The position numbers and the translations under genes were made by a program. A stretch of DNA of 40,828 nucleotides. It comes from an uncultured Sulfitobacter sp. (GTDB taxonomy: Bacteria; Pseudomonadota; Alphaproteobacteria; Rhodobacterales; Rhodobacteraceae). The notes beneath the pieces are model-generated. The model saw only the letters and a program-made list of their open reading frames with translations, had not been told where the DNA came from and ran no database searches. Location of the stretch: the NCBI GenBank assembly GCA_938003685.1, contig CALKXT010000138.1, positions 1-40,828 on the forward strand, given 5' to 3'. This document shows positions 17,127-25,441 of this stretch, piece after piece; positions within the stretch are counted from its first letter, which is position 1; the number at the start of each line of letters is the position of its first letter.

Positions 17127-17884
17127 GCAGCAACAACAAACCTTTCTTTGTCGGATATTTGTCTGCACCCGGTCCCTTGCGGCGTTTTCTGCTGGCAATT
17201 TGCGTCTTGTTCATTGTGGGGTTCGCTGCACTTGGCCTCACGCTTGGTGTGGCCCAGGACGACCCGGGACCCGGGGCATTTAGGTTCGATTATGGCCGCC
17301 AGACTGTTACGGGGGTGATTGAACTCACACCCTACCCATTGGTACGCGTTACCATCGGCAATGATCGGATCAAGCCGGGCACAACCTTGATGTTAGCAGG
17401 GCAAGGCAAAAGCAGTGTCGACAAACGTGCTATTCCGCTGGAAGGGCAATTGGCAAAAGTTTCCGGCGTAGTTTTGCAACGCGGAGATTTAAACATGTTG
17501 CAACTGCGTGGTGGCAGGAATGGTATTTCCGCAGTTGAGGGTGCGGCATCAAAACAAACGCGTGAACCATTGGGTCGCTGGAAACTTGCGGGTGAGATTT
17601 GTGATGGCAAATGCCTTGCGGGTGCGATGCGTCCAGGACGTGGGCTGGCACACAAGGCGTGTGCTAACCTGTGTCTGCTTGGCGGGGTGCCACCCGTCTT
17701 TGTGTCGACCCAAGAAGTTGATGGATCAGAGTTCTTGCTGATCACCGGGCCTGATGGTGATGCGCTGCCCAAATCCGCTTATGATTATGTCGCGCAGTTT
17801 ATCACTGTTGAAGGTGATGTTGAACGACGTGGCGATCTGTTGGTGTTTCGAATGGATCCCGATACATTGGAGGTTCTGGAATAA
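17123..17884 (+). CDS. Membrane-anchored protein with conserved-looking four-cysteine motif
   Basis: One N-terminal membrane helix (about residues 20-44) follows a basic region, so the remaining 200 residues probably face the periplasm. The centre has a beta-rich stretch (residues 55-145). Then comes a compact motif with C160-x3-C164, H177 and C180-x3-C184, followed by GGVPPVFV. This looks like a metal, Fe-S or disulfide site rather than chance. I have a vague memory of similar sequences in uncharacterised proteins but can name no family. It overlaps the preceding gene by 4 nt and the next by 1 nt, so it is part of the operon. It might receive electrons or help build the cytochrome. Confidence 0.78.
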   Translation: MSSNNKPFFVGYLSAPGPLRRFLLAICVLFIVGFAALGLTLGVAQDDPGPGAFRFDYGRQTVTGVIELTPYPLVRVTIGNDRIKPGTTLMLAGQGKSSVDKRAIPLEGQLAKVSGVVLQRGDLNMLQLRGGRNGISAVEGAASKQTREPLGRWKLAGEICDGKCLAGAMRPGRGLAHKACANLCLLGGVPPVFVSTQEVDGSEFLLITGPDGDALPKSAYDYVAQFITVEGDVERRGDLLVFRMDPDTLEVLE

Positions 17885-18165
17885 TGCGCCGTATTACAAC
17901 TATGACCATTGTCGCTATTTTGGCTGCAATCATGTTCTACCTTTCGCGGTTCTGGTTTCTATCACTTTGGCCAAGATCGGGCTTGTTTGGTGTTGAACAA
18001 TTGCGCCCTCAAGGGGGGCTGTTGGCTGGATGGTTGCGCGGTACAGATGCCGCGCCTTTTGAACTGATGATCTGGGCGATTGGCTGCTTTATTGTGCTGA
18101 CCTATGCCCAAAAGTTCTACGACCGCCTCATTACGAAATTTAATGCAGGAGAATCCCATGATTGA
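17884..18165 (+). CDS. Small two-helix membrane protein of the Rieske operon
   Basis: This 93-residue protein has two hydrophobic segments, about residues 6-27 and 58-76, joined by a loop with GGLLAGWLRGTDAAPFE. Its ATG overlaps the upstream stop by one base. Its own end overlaps the Rieske-thiamine enzyme by 8 nt. I do not recognise it. The size and place suggest a membrane anchor or docking subunit for the soluble Rieske-ThDP enzyme that follows. Confidence 0.7.
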   Translation: MRRITTMTIVAILAAIMFYLSRFWFLSLWPRSGLFGVEQLRPQGGLLAGWLRGTDAAPFELMIWAIGCFIVLTYAQKFYDRLITKFNAGESHD

Positions 18166-20137
18166 TGAAAGCCTCGATTGGATCAGCGTCGGCCACATTG
18201 ACGATTTACCCGAAGGCCGCGTGAAAACAGTAACCGCAAGGACAACTTCAATTTGCCTTGTGCATTTTGACGGGCAATGGGCTGCGATGAACAACCACTG
18301 CCCGCACCAACGTGGTCCGTTGGGGGAGGGCTCAATTGAAAAAGGTGTGGATGATAAATGCTGGATCCGCTGCCCATGGCATGGTTGGGACTTTGATCCC
18401 TTGACGGGTAAACCGCCGGGCGGGCACGAGGACAGTGGGCAAGACACGTATCCCGTAGACATCCGTAACGGAGAGATTTTTGTAGGGATTGAGGCCGAAG
18501 CACCCCATGAACGCACAGTAACGGATGTGATGGTGGACACTCTTGCGAACTGGGGTGTGCAGTCGGTGTTTGGCATGGTGGGACATTCCAATCTTGGTCT
18601 GTCGGATGCGATCCGCATCGCGGTGAGTGATGGGAAAATGACCTATTATGGCATCCGCCACGAAGGGGCAGCGGCGTTTGCCGCATCAGCCTATGGTAAG
18701 TTAACGGGCACACCTGCGGCTTGTCTGACCATTGCTGGACCCGGGGCGACCAACCTGCTTACAGGCTTGTGGGACGCAAAAGTTGACCGCGCGCCAGTAT
18801 TGGCGTTGACAGGTCAGGTCCAAACGCAAGTCATGGGACCGGGGGCGTTTCAAGACATTGACCTGCTATCAGCCTTTGCCGCTGTCACTGCATTTTCGCA
18901 GCCCGTTTTGGGCAGCTCAAACCATGCAGAATTAGCATCGCTGGCTTGCAAAACGGCAATCGTAGAACAGAATGTAGCGCATCTGATCTTCCCTGATGAC
19001 GTTCAAACCAACCCGTCTGATCAAGCTGCAGGATCACCCCAAGGACGTGTCACTCAGGCACCGATCCTGCCTGCGCAAAGCGAGATTTCCAAAGCAGTTG
19101 AGATGATCAAGGGTGCCAAACGCGCGTTGATCGTTGTGGGGCATGGCGCATATTCGCACCGTAACGATATTATTGCCTTGGCCGAAAGCCTTGGCGCGAC
19201 GGTGCTGACAACATTTAAAGCCAAAGGGCTTATTCCCGACAGTCACCCCAACGCGGGCGGCGTTCTGGGGCGTTCTGGCACGCCCATCGCAAGCTGGTTT
19301 ATGAACGAAGCCGATTTGATCATCGCGCTTGGCACCAGCTTTTCAAATCACACAGGCATCAACGCTGGAAAACCGATCATTCAGGTCGACCATGAGCGCA
19401 TGCAATTGGGTAAATTCCACCCTGTTGCTTTGCCAATTTGGGGCGATGTTGGTGCGTTCTGCGATGCGTTACGCAGTGCAGATTGCGAGAATTCAGCTGC
19501 TGATAAACAAATCCCTGAACTGGCAGTGCGTTGGGACATTTGGAGGCGTGAAAAGCAAACGCGCTTGCAGGAAAACCTTGGCAAAGGCATCCACTCCTTT
19601 GCGATTTTCGAAGCGCTTGGCCGATTGGTGCCGGACGACACGATCTTTGCTGTGGATGTGGGCAACAACACATATTCCTTTGGCCGCTATCTGGAAACCA
19701 AGGGCAGCCAGCGCGTGTTGATGTCGGGGTATCTGGGGTCCATAGGGTTTGGATTGCCTGCCGCGATGGGCGCGTGGGCCGCCACGCAGGACAAAGCCGA
19801 TTTGAAGGGTCGCAAAGTCGTATCGATTTCTGGTGATGGTGGGTTTGGTCAATACCCAATGGAGTTTACGACAGCCGTAAAATACGGCATGGATATCACC
19901 CATATCCTTTTGCATAATGGTGAACTTGGAAAGATATCCAAAGAGCAAAAATCGGGCGAATGGCCCGTTTGGGAGACCAATTTACAGAACCCTGGCTTTG
20001 CGGCCTTTGCGCGGCTTTGCGGTGGGCATGGCATCAAGGTAACCGACCCAACTGATATTGAGACCGCCATTCAGGAAGCGTTGGATCACAAAGGTCCGGC
20101 ACTTGTGGAAATCATGACAGATGCTGATCTGGTCTAA
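18158..20137 (+). CDS. Rieske [2Fe-2S] domain fused to pyruvate-oxidase-like ThDP enzyme
   Basis: Residues 1-110 form a Rieske domain with C48-x-H50 and C72-x2-H75. The spacer is 21 residues, longer than the 16 in the two other Rieske proteins here. From about residue 118 the chain is a full ThDP enzyme of the POX/AHAS type. It has a PYR domain with VFGMVGHSNLGLSD and the cofactor-activating E169 in RHEG, a central domain (residues 315-440), and a PP domain with GDG at 559-561 and N587. The VGHSNLGLSD region resembles pyruvate oxidase PoxB more than acetolactate synthase. PoxB's C-terminal membrane helix is absent. It might oxidatively decarboxylate a 2-oxo acid and pass electrons to the Rieske cluster. 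The ATG at 18158 has GCAGGAG 7 nt upstream. Confidence 0.85.
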   Translation: MIDESLDWISVGHIDDLPEGRVKTVTARTTSICLVHFDGQWAAMNNHCPHQRGPLGEGSIEKGVDDKCWIRCPWHGWDFDPLTGKPPGGHEDSGQDTYPVDIRNGEIFVGIEAEAPHERTVTDVMVDTLANWGVQSVFGMVGHSNLGLSDAIRIAVSDGKMTYYGIRHEGAAAFAASAYGKLTGTPAACLTIAGPGATNLLTGLWDAKVDRAPVLALTGQVQTQVMGPGAFQDIDLLSAFAAVTAFSQPVLGSSNHAELASLACKTAIVEQNVAHLIFPDDVQTNPSDQAAGSPQGRVTQAPILPAQSEISKAVEMIKGAKRALIVVGHGAYSHRNDIIALAESLGATVLTTFKAKGLIPDSHPNAGGVLGRSGTPIASWFMNEADLIIALGTSFSNHTGINAGKPIIQVDHERMQLGKFHPVALPIWGDVGAFCDALRSADCENSAADKQIPELAVRWDIWRREKQTRLQENLGKGIHSFAIFEALGRLVPDDTIFAVDVGNNTYSFGRYLETKGSQRVLMSGYLGSIGFGLPAAMGAWAATQDKADLKGRKVVSISGDGGFGQYPMEFTTAVKYGMDITHILLHNGELGKISKEQKSGEWPVWETNLQNPGFAAFARLCGGHGIKVTDPTDIETAIQEALDHKGPALVEIMTDADLV

Positions 20138-20323
20138 TCACACATGAAGAGCAGGTACATGGCTGGCAAAAGCTCCTTGATCCGTCTTGTGGCTGCACCC
20201 TTGATCAAGAAAAAGTGTAAAATGGCACTAAGGAAACGAGAAATGCTGTGACTTGAGGTTTGGAATGAATGTTCACTGAATTTGACAAAGCAGCCTTCAA
20301 AAGTTCAATAAGGTTTTCCAACT

Positions 20324-21850
20324 ATGCCAATGCTGTCTCTCTTTGATCCACTCATAGAGAATTCCAAATGGTTAGCGGTCGCCGCTGTCGTTGTTCTGGG
20401 TGTATGGCTGTTTGGAAAGCAGACCGCATTGCTAAGACGTGTGGTAAAAATCCATCCGGTCAAATCTGCATTGGTAGACTTGATCGCTGCCCCCATGATG
20501 ATCTTGCTGTTCGGGAGCTTCGTTCAGAGAATTTCGACAATTTACGGCCCTGCAGGTATCAACGGTCGGATCGCTGACTTTGTATTTCTAATCTTATTAC
20601 TGTCCACCACATGGTGCCTTGCCCGTTTGGTCGAACTGTTTTTCTTGTCTATCTACAAACAGGATGACGCGTCCTATTTACCCGGCTTACAACGCGGTCT
20701 TTTGTTCAGTGGGTTTCTGTTCGCGGGCCTTGTAACTTTCTTATACCTGCAAGGCTATTCAATCACGGGTCTATCTATCTCGACCGGCGCAGTTGCAGCA
20801 TTGGTTGCCTTTGCTATGCAGCAAACCCTAGGCGATTTGTTTTCAGGTATCGCCTTGAGCATCGAACACCCCTTCAAACTGGGAGAACGCATTCGCCTTT
20901 CCGATGGTTCTGAAGGCAAGGTTGTTGATATTAACTGGCGCGCAACACGACTGCTTGCCTGGGATAATTCAACATTGGTAGTGCCAAACAGTGATTTGGC
21001 CAAACAAGGATTCACTAACCTTCATGGCTTTGATCATCCTTATGCGCCTTGGTATGAAGTTAAGATACCAGCAGAAGTAGACCCCCGCCTTGCCCGCGCA
21101 ATACTGCTTGAGGCCGCGTTGAAGTGCAGCAAAATCCTAAAATTCCCACTTCCTGTTGTGCGTCTTACCGACGCAACCACCGTTCCTTATACCTATATGA
21201 TCTGGGTGCATTTTCCGAATTATCCCTCAATGTTTGCAGGGCGTGAACAGCTTTTTCAAGAAATCCACTATGCTTTGAAAGATGTCGGTGCCCAGGTTTC
21301 ACCAAGTATAAATGAACTTCACACCCGACGGGCCGACACCATGCAAGTTGAGCCTCCAACAACGATACTGGCTCTCAAGATGCTCGATATCGCCAAATCT
21401 CTTTCAGACAAAGAACTGGAAGACGTCGCTGAGATGAGCAATCACATAACCATTGAGGCAGGTACAGTAATTATCTCAGAAGGAGAGGTTGCGCAATTTA
21501 TCGACGTCATAATTCACGGAGTCGTTGAAACCAGCGTCATGACGGCGACTGGTGTGCCTAGAGTTGTTGATCAACTCAGGTCCGGGCAATATTTTGGGCT
21601 GACCTCAATGCTCATGGATTCCCCGTCGTTTATGCAATTTAGCGCATCAACGAATGTGACACTCATTCGAATTAATATTGAGTGTTTGCGCAAGATACTC
21701 GTCAATCGACCCGATCTGCATGATGAATTTGCGATCATCATGAAACAGCGCATAGACAATGCTCAAAATGCACGATTGGCAAGCGCCCAAACCGGTAAAC
21801 GCTTTACGGTCAAGGACTTCTTGCACCGTATGGAGCAATGGGGCTCGTAG
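20324..21850 (+). CDS. MscS-family channel with C-terminal cyclic-nucleotide-binding-like domain
   Basis: N-terminal residues 15-165 hold about four membrane helices, the last forming the MscS pore-lining type (AVAALVAFAMQQTLGDLFSGIALSIE). The MscS beta domain follows, with GERIRLSDGSEGKVVDINWRAT and VPNSDL, then an alpha/beta part up to residue 340. Residues 350-480 resemble a cNMP-binding fold, as in bCNG channels. Its phosphate-binding cassette is degenerate: FGLTSMLMDSPSFMQFSA (424-441) lacks the usual FGE glutamate and the PR arginine. A 186-nt gap separates it from the Rieske operon, and it faces a GntR gene end to end. It probably responds to membrane tension; ligand control is uncertain. 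Confidence 0.85.
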   Translation: MPMLSLFDPLIENSKWLAVAAVVVLGVWLFGKQTALLRRVVKIHPVKSALVDLIAAPMMILLFGSFVQRISTIYGPAGINGRIADFVFLILLLSTTWCLARLVELFFLSIYKQDDASYLPGLQRGLLFSGFLFAGLVTFLYLQGYSITGLSISTGAVAALVAFAMQQTLGDLFSGIALSIEHPFKLGERIRLSDGSEGKVVDINWRATRLLAWDNSTLVVPNSDLAKQGFTNLHGFDHPYAPWYEVKIPAEVDPRLARAILLEAALKCSKILKFPLPVVRLTDATTVPYTYMIWVHFPNYPSMFAGREQLFQEIHYALKDVGAQVSPSINELHTRRADTMQVEPPTTILALKMLDIAKSLSDKELEDVAEMSNHITIEAGTVIISEGEVAQFIDVIIHGVVETSVMTATGVPRVVDQLRSGQYFGLTSMLMDSPSFMQFSASTNVTLIRINIECLRKILVNRPDLHDEFAIIMKQRIDNAQNARLASAQTGKRFTVKDFLHRMEQWGS

Positions 21851-21866
21851 AGATCACGTTGGGTAA

Positions 21867-22547
21867 TCAAGCCAGCAGGAGCTTTCCGTTCTCGCTGATA
21901 CCCTCCCGGATATCGCATTCTGTTGAAGCGAGTAGGGAAGCAACATTTCGAGATCTCAGCGCCGCCAAAATTTCTTTGTGGTGGTCGATTTTATAAAATT
22001 CATGGACTCCTTTTACGACCTGTCGCTGAAAGGGGCCAATTTGCAGCCACACGCTTTCAATCACCGGGACAGAGACTTGGTTTGGGTGAACGGAATACAA
22101 CATTCGATGAAATTTTTGATTTAGAATTGTCAATGTATCAAGGTCCTGCATCGCTAGCGCCTGATCCATGTCATCATCGAGCGTCTGCATCTTATCGATG
22201 ACAATGTCAGATATGTATGGCAGCGACCGTTCAGCCGCGTGCGTTTCTAGCGCAACCCGAAGCGATACAAGTTCCTCGAACCGACCCAATGTCATCTTTG
22301 GAACAGTCATACGACGGTTTGGTAATATCTCAATTGCGTTCTCTGAATTCAGCCGACGCACGGCTTCGCGAATGGGTGTCGGGCTTAACCCCATGGCATC
22401 AGCCAAACCGCGCATCGTCAACTGTGTGCCGGGTTCAATAGTTCCAACCATGATCGCATGACGCAGGCGCGCATAGACGGCTTCTTGGTCAGTCGTGTCT
22501 TCGCTGAATGATATTTCGGGAATGTTCAACTTTTGAGAGTCGGGCAA
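21867..22547 (-). CDS. GntR family regulator, FCD (FadR-like) subgroup
   Basis: The 226-residue protein has an N-terminal winged helix (EAVYARLRHAIMVGTIEPGTQL then LADAMGLSPTPIREAVRRL) and an all-helical FCD ligand domain from about residue 85 (EELVSLRVALETHAAERS, LTILNQKFHRMLYSVH, with metal-site-type D/H residues). It is divergent from the glutamine-synthetase-like gene and likely controls that operon. The frame appears to start at TTG 22547, with AGGTGA about 5 nt upstream; I see no in-frame ATG or GTG there. The ligand is probably an intermediate of the amine pathway, but none is named by the sequence. Confidence 0.88.
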   Translation of the reverse strand: MPDSQKLNIPEISFSEDTTDQEAVYARLRHAIMVGTIEPGTQLTMRGLADAMGLSPTPIREAVRRLNSENAIEILPNRRMTVPKMTLGRFEELVSLRVALETHAAERSLPYISDIVIDKMQTLDDDMDQALAMQDLDTLTILNQKFHRMLYSVHPNQVSVPVIESVWLQIGPFQRQVVKGVHEFYKIDHHKEILAALRSRNVASLLASTECDIREGISENGKLLLA

Positions 22548-22570
22548 ATGGTCACCTGTTGCTGCTACGC

Positions 22571-22661
22571 TATCACAAATACCACTAGGGGTATCTTTGG
22601 CGCATGTAAAAAGAAATCAAAAGTTCACAAATGATATCACATAGATTAGTAGTGTATCACA
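22571..22661. promoter_or_regulatory. Divergent promoter region with three TATCACA repeats
   Basis: The heptamer TATCACA occurs at 22571-22577, 22635-22641 and 22655-22661. The last two start 20 nt apart, close to two helical turns. A 16-nt element with inverted arms ATACC/GGTAT spans 22579-22594, and TGATATCA is a palindrome at 22632-22639. All lie between the GntR gene and the GS-like gene, so they are candidate operators of that regulator. The AAAGGAG site of the GS-like gene follows directly. Confidence 0.4.
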
Positions 22662-22672
22662 AAGGAGATTCC

Positions 22673-24022
22673 ATGCCCACTACAGATATTAAAAAATGGC
22701 TAAGTGATCGGCCAGAAATCCAGTCGATATTTGCCTGTGTCTGCGATTTGAACGGGACGCTGCGCGGTAAACGTATTCCCGTAGACCAAGCTATCAAAGT
22801 TGTTGAGGGCGGCGTGCGCATGCCCCTGTCTGTGGTTAGTGTTGATGTCTGGGGCGAAGATATCGAAAACAGCAAATTGGTTTTCGAAACTGGTGACTCT
22901 GATGGGCTGTGCGATTTCACCGGGCGGGATTTGCTACCGATCTCTTGGACCGAACGTCCAACGGCAATGGCGATGCTTTGGATGCGTCAAGAGGATGGTA
23001 CGCCCTTTGCAGGTGATCCCCGCCGTGCGCTCAGCACTGTTGTTGAGCGCTACAAGGCACGCGGGTTGACGCCTGTGGTCGCAACTGAGCTTGAATTCTA
23101 CCTTTGTGACCCCTCTGACGATCGGCCCAAGGCACCACATTCACCAGTGACAGGTAAGCGCCTAGATTCAGATGGTGCATTGTCGCTTGATGAGCTTCAG
23201 CATTTTGATGGGTTCTTGAATGACGTCTATGACGCCTGCAAGGAACAAGGTATTCCTGCGGACGCCGCCATTTCTGAAAATGGGGCAGGGCAATTTGAGA
23301 TTAATCTGCTGCACGTGGATGAACCCCTAAAGGCTGCGGACGATGCAGTGCTGTTCAAGCGCTTGGTGCGCGGTGTTGCGCGCAAACACGGGTTCGCAGC
23401 GACGTTTATGGCTAAGCCTTACGGTGACCGTGCAGGAAGCGGATTTCACGTACACTTTTCCATGCTGGACGAAAACGGCAACAACGTGTTCGACAATGGC
23501 GGCGAAGCAGGCACGCCGCTGATGCTGAATGCTGTCGCTGGTTTGCTTGCCACGATGCAAGAAAACAGCCTGACATTTGCACCTCATGAAAATTCATATC
23601 GGCGCCTGATGCCCGGTGCGCATGCCCCGACTGGTGTCGCGTGGGGCTATGAGAACCGTACCGCCGCTATTCGTATTCCCGGCGGCAGCCACAAGGCGCG
23701 CCGCATTGAACATCGTGTCGCAGGTGCCGATGCGAACCCTTATCTGGTACTTACAAGCATCTTAGGCGGTGCATTGTTGGGCATCGAAAATGAGATGATC
23801 CCAACGCCAGCGATTGTTGGCGATGCCTATCGACTTGATCTACCGCACCTGCCTTTGGATTGGGCCAGTGCGATTGAGGCCTTTGAAGACGGCAAGCACG
23901 TAGCAGATGTCTTTTCGGCACAACTTCAAACCATGCTGGTCGAGTGCAAGACGCAAGAACTCAAAAAGTTCGCACGCCATGTCACCGACTTTGAATATCA
24001 TTCTTATCTGGAGGTGGTCTGA
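22673..24022 (+). CDS. Glutamine synthetase-like gamma-glutamyl-amine ligase (PuuA-type)
   Basis: PuuA-type ligases use ATP to join glutamate to an amine, activating it for oxidation. The 449-residue protein has the glutamine synthetase catalytic core: TELEFYL, the NGAGQFEINL loop, GSGFHVHFSM, LMPGAHAP and the ENRTAAIRIPGG arginine motif. The family N-terminal beta-grasp is present (VCDLNGTLRGKRIPV). There is no Tyr-adenylylation site of GlnA. The ATG at 22673 has AAAGGAG about 6 nt upstream; the longer frame beginning at 22631 lacks one. It overlaps the FAD oxidase by one base. The amine could be a polyamine, an alkylamine or an amino-alcohol. Confidence 0.88.
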   Translation: MPTTDIKKWLSDRPEIQSIFACVCDLNGTLRGKRIPVDQAIKVVEGGVRMPLSVVSVDVWGEDIENSKLVFETGDSDGLCDFTGRDLLPISWTERPTAMAMLWMRQEDGTPFAGDPRRALSTVVERYKARGLTPVVATELEFYLCDPSDDRPKAPHSPVTGKRLDSDGALSLDELQHFDGFLNDVYDACKEQGIPADAAISENGAGQFEINLLHVDEPLKAADDAVLFKRLVRGVARKHGFAATFMAKPYGDRAGSGFHVHFSMLDENGNNVFDNGGEAGTPLMLNAVAGLLATMQENSLTFAPHENSYRRLMPGAHAPTGVAWGYENRTAAIRIPGGSHKARRIEHRVAGADANPYLVLTSILGGALLGIENEMIPTPAIVGDAYRLDLPHLPLDWASAIEAFEDGKHVADVFSAQLQTMLVECKTQELKKFARHVTDFEYHSYLEVV

Positions 24023-25332
24023 TGGCTGCTCAACCGAAACACTACGCTGGCGATGGTAGTCATACGTCAAGCTATTATGCGGCCTCTGCAAATCCGGCGC
24101 CTGAACGTCCCGCGCTAACAGGCGCAAACGAGATTGATATTTGCATCATTGGTGCCGGGTATTCGGGCCTGTCCACTGGTCTGCATCTTGTCGAAAAAGG
24201 TTACAAGGTCGCCATCATCGAAGGCGCGCGCGTTGGCTGGGGCGCGTCGGGACGTAACGGCGGTCAGATCGTCAACGGCCTCAATGCCAGCCTTCAGACG
24301 ATCAAAAAACGCTATGGGCAGGACACCGCGACCTTTGTTGCTGGGCTGGTCCAAGAAGGCGGTAAAATCATCCGCGAGCGGATCAAGACCTATGACATCA
24401 AGTGTGACCTGAAAGAGAAGAACATTTTCACAGGTTTGACCAAGGCGCACATGAACGAGCTTGAAGAGCGTCAAGAGCTTTGGAAGACCTACGGCATCGA
24501 CAACCAAGAGATGTTGGACAAAAACCAACTGCGTGAACACATCAATTCTGACCTCTATGAAGGTGGGTTGATTGACCATTCGGGCGGTCACATGCATCCG
24601 CTTAATCTGGCACTGGGTGAGGCGGCCGCCTTTGAAAAACTAGGCGGCACCATTTACGAAATGTCAATGGTGACGGGCGTTGATACCGATGCTGTAAAAC
24701 CTGTTGTCACAACGGCCACAGGCAGCATGACATGCAATACACTTGTGCTGTGCGGCAATGCCTATCTTGGTCATGTGGTGCCGACACTTACCTCTCGCGT
24801 CATGCCTGTGTCCACGCAAGTAATGGCAACAGAACCTTTGGGCGACGAACTGGCCCAGTCATTGCTCCCCGGTGACGCATGTGTCGAAGATATCCGCTAC
24901 ATTCTGGATTATTATCGCCTATCCGGTGATAAACGCATGCTGTTTGGCGGTGGTACGGTTTATGGCGGCGCGGACCCAAGTGACATCAAAGCAAAGTTGC
25001 AAACCAACATGGCAAAAGTGTTCCCGCAGCTAAAAAATACCAAGATCGACTACGCGTGGAGCGGAAATTTCGCTTTGTCATTCAGTCGCGTACCGCAAAT
25101 GGGCCGTATCGGAAACAACACCTATTTTGCGCATGGCTATTCAGGTCACGGTGTCACCGGATCGCATACGTTTGGGCGCATCTTGTCAGAAGCCATCGAC
25201 GGTGATCTGACACGTTTTGACGTATTCGAAAACGTGCCTTGGTATCCATTCCCCGGCGGTCGTATGTTCCGGGTTCCATATTCCGTTGCAGGATCTTGGT
25301 GGTACGGGTTGCGCGACAGACTCGGAATCTAA
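24022..25332 (+). CDS. FAD-dependent amine oxidase (PuuB-like, DAO fold)
   Basis: The 436-residue protein has the DAO/GlyOx fold with the N-terminal FAD motif IDICIIGAGYSGLSTGLHLVEKG and a flavin-lining GWGASGRNGGQ element, as in PuuB (gamma-glutamylputrescine oxidase). A late YFAHGYSGHGVTGSH segment covers the C-terminal FAD contact. With the PuuA-type ligase directly upstream (one-base overlap, TGATG), it would oxidise the gamma-glutamylated amine to an aldehyde. A paralogue at 39283-40677 (TauY) shares the fold but belongs to taurine oxidation. A bidirectional terminator follows it. Confidence 0.87.
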   Translation: MAAQPKHYAGDGSHTSSYYAASANPAPERPALTGANEIDICIIGAGYSGLSTGLHLVEKGYKVAIIEGARVGWGASGRNGGQIVNGLNASLQTIKKRYGQDTATFVAGLVQEGGKIIRERIKTYDIKCDLKEKNIFTGLTKAHMNELEERQELWKTYGIDNQEMLDKNQLREHINSDLYEGGLIDHSGGHMHPLNLALGEAAAFEKLGGTIYEMSMVTGVDTDAVKPVVTTATGSMTCNTLVLCGNAYLGHVVPTLTSRVMPVSTQVMATEPLGDELAQSLLPGDACVEDIRYILDYYRLSGDKRMLFGGGTVYGGADPSDIKAKLQTNMAKVFPQLKNTKIDYAWSGNFALSFSRVPQMGRIGNNTYFAHGYSGHGVTGSHTFGRILSEAIDGDLTRFDVFENVPWYPFPGGRMFRVPYSVAGSWWYGLRDRLGI

Positions 25333-25379
25333 AATCAGAACCGACCCGCTTGGGTTTAGAGCAAAGCCATACTTATTGG

Positions 25380-25415
25380 ATTGGGTTCGAGGTCATAAAT
25401 GGCCTCGAACCCAAT
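25380..25415. terminator. Bidirectional terminator hairpin between convergent genes
   Basis: A perfect 13-bp inverted repeat, with arms ATTGGGTTCGAGG (25380-25392) and CCTCGAACCCAAT (25403-25415), encloses a 10-nt loop. It lies between the FAD oxidase (stop 25332) and the converging TRAP dctM (stop 25442). The T-run is short (TTTCG), so it may act as a stability element too. Its symmetry suits both directions. Confidence 0.7.
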
Positions 25416-25441
25416 TTCGTTAGCATGACCGCAATCGCAGA

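Noticed and set aside
20200-20209. CTTGATCAAG palindrome before the MscS gene
   Set aside because: A single 10-nt palindrome without repeats or position relative to a promoter; expected by chance.
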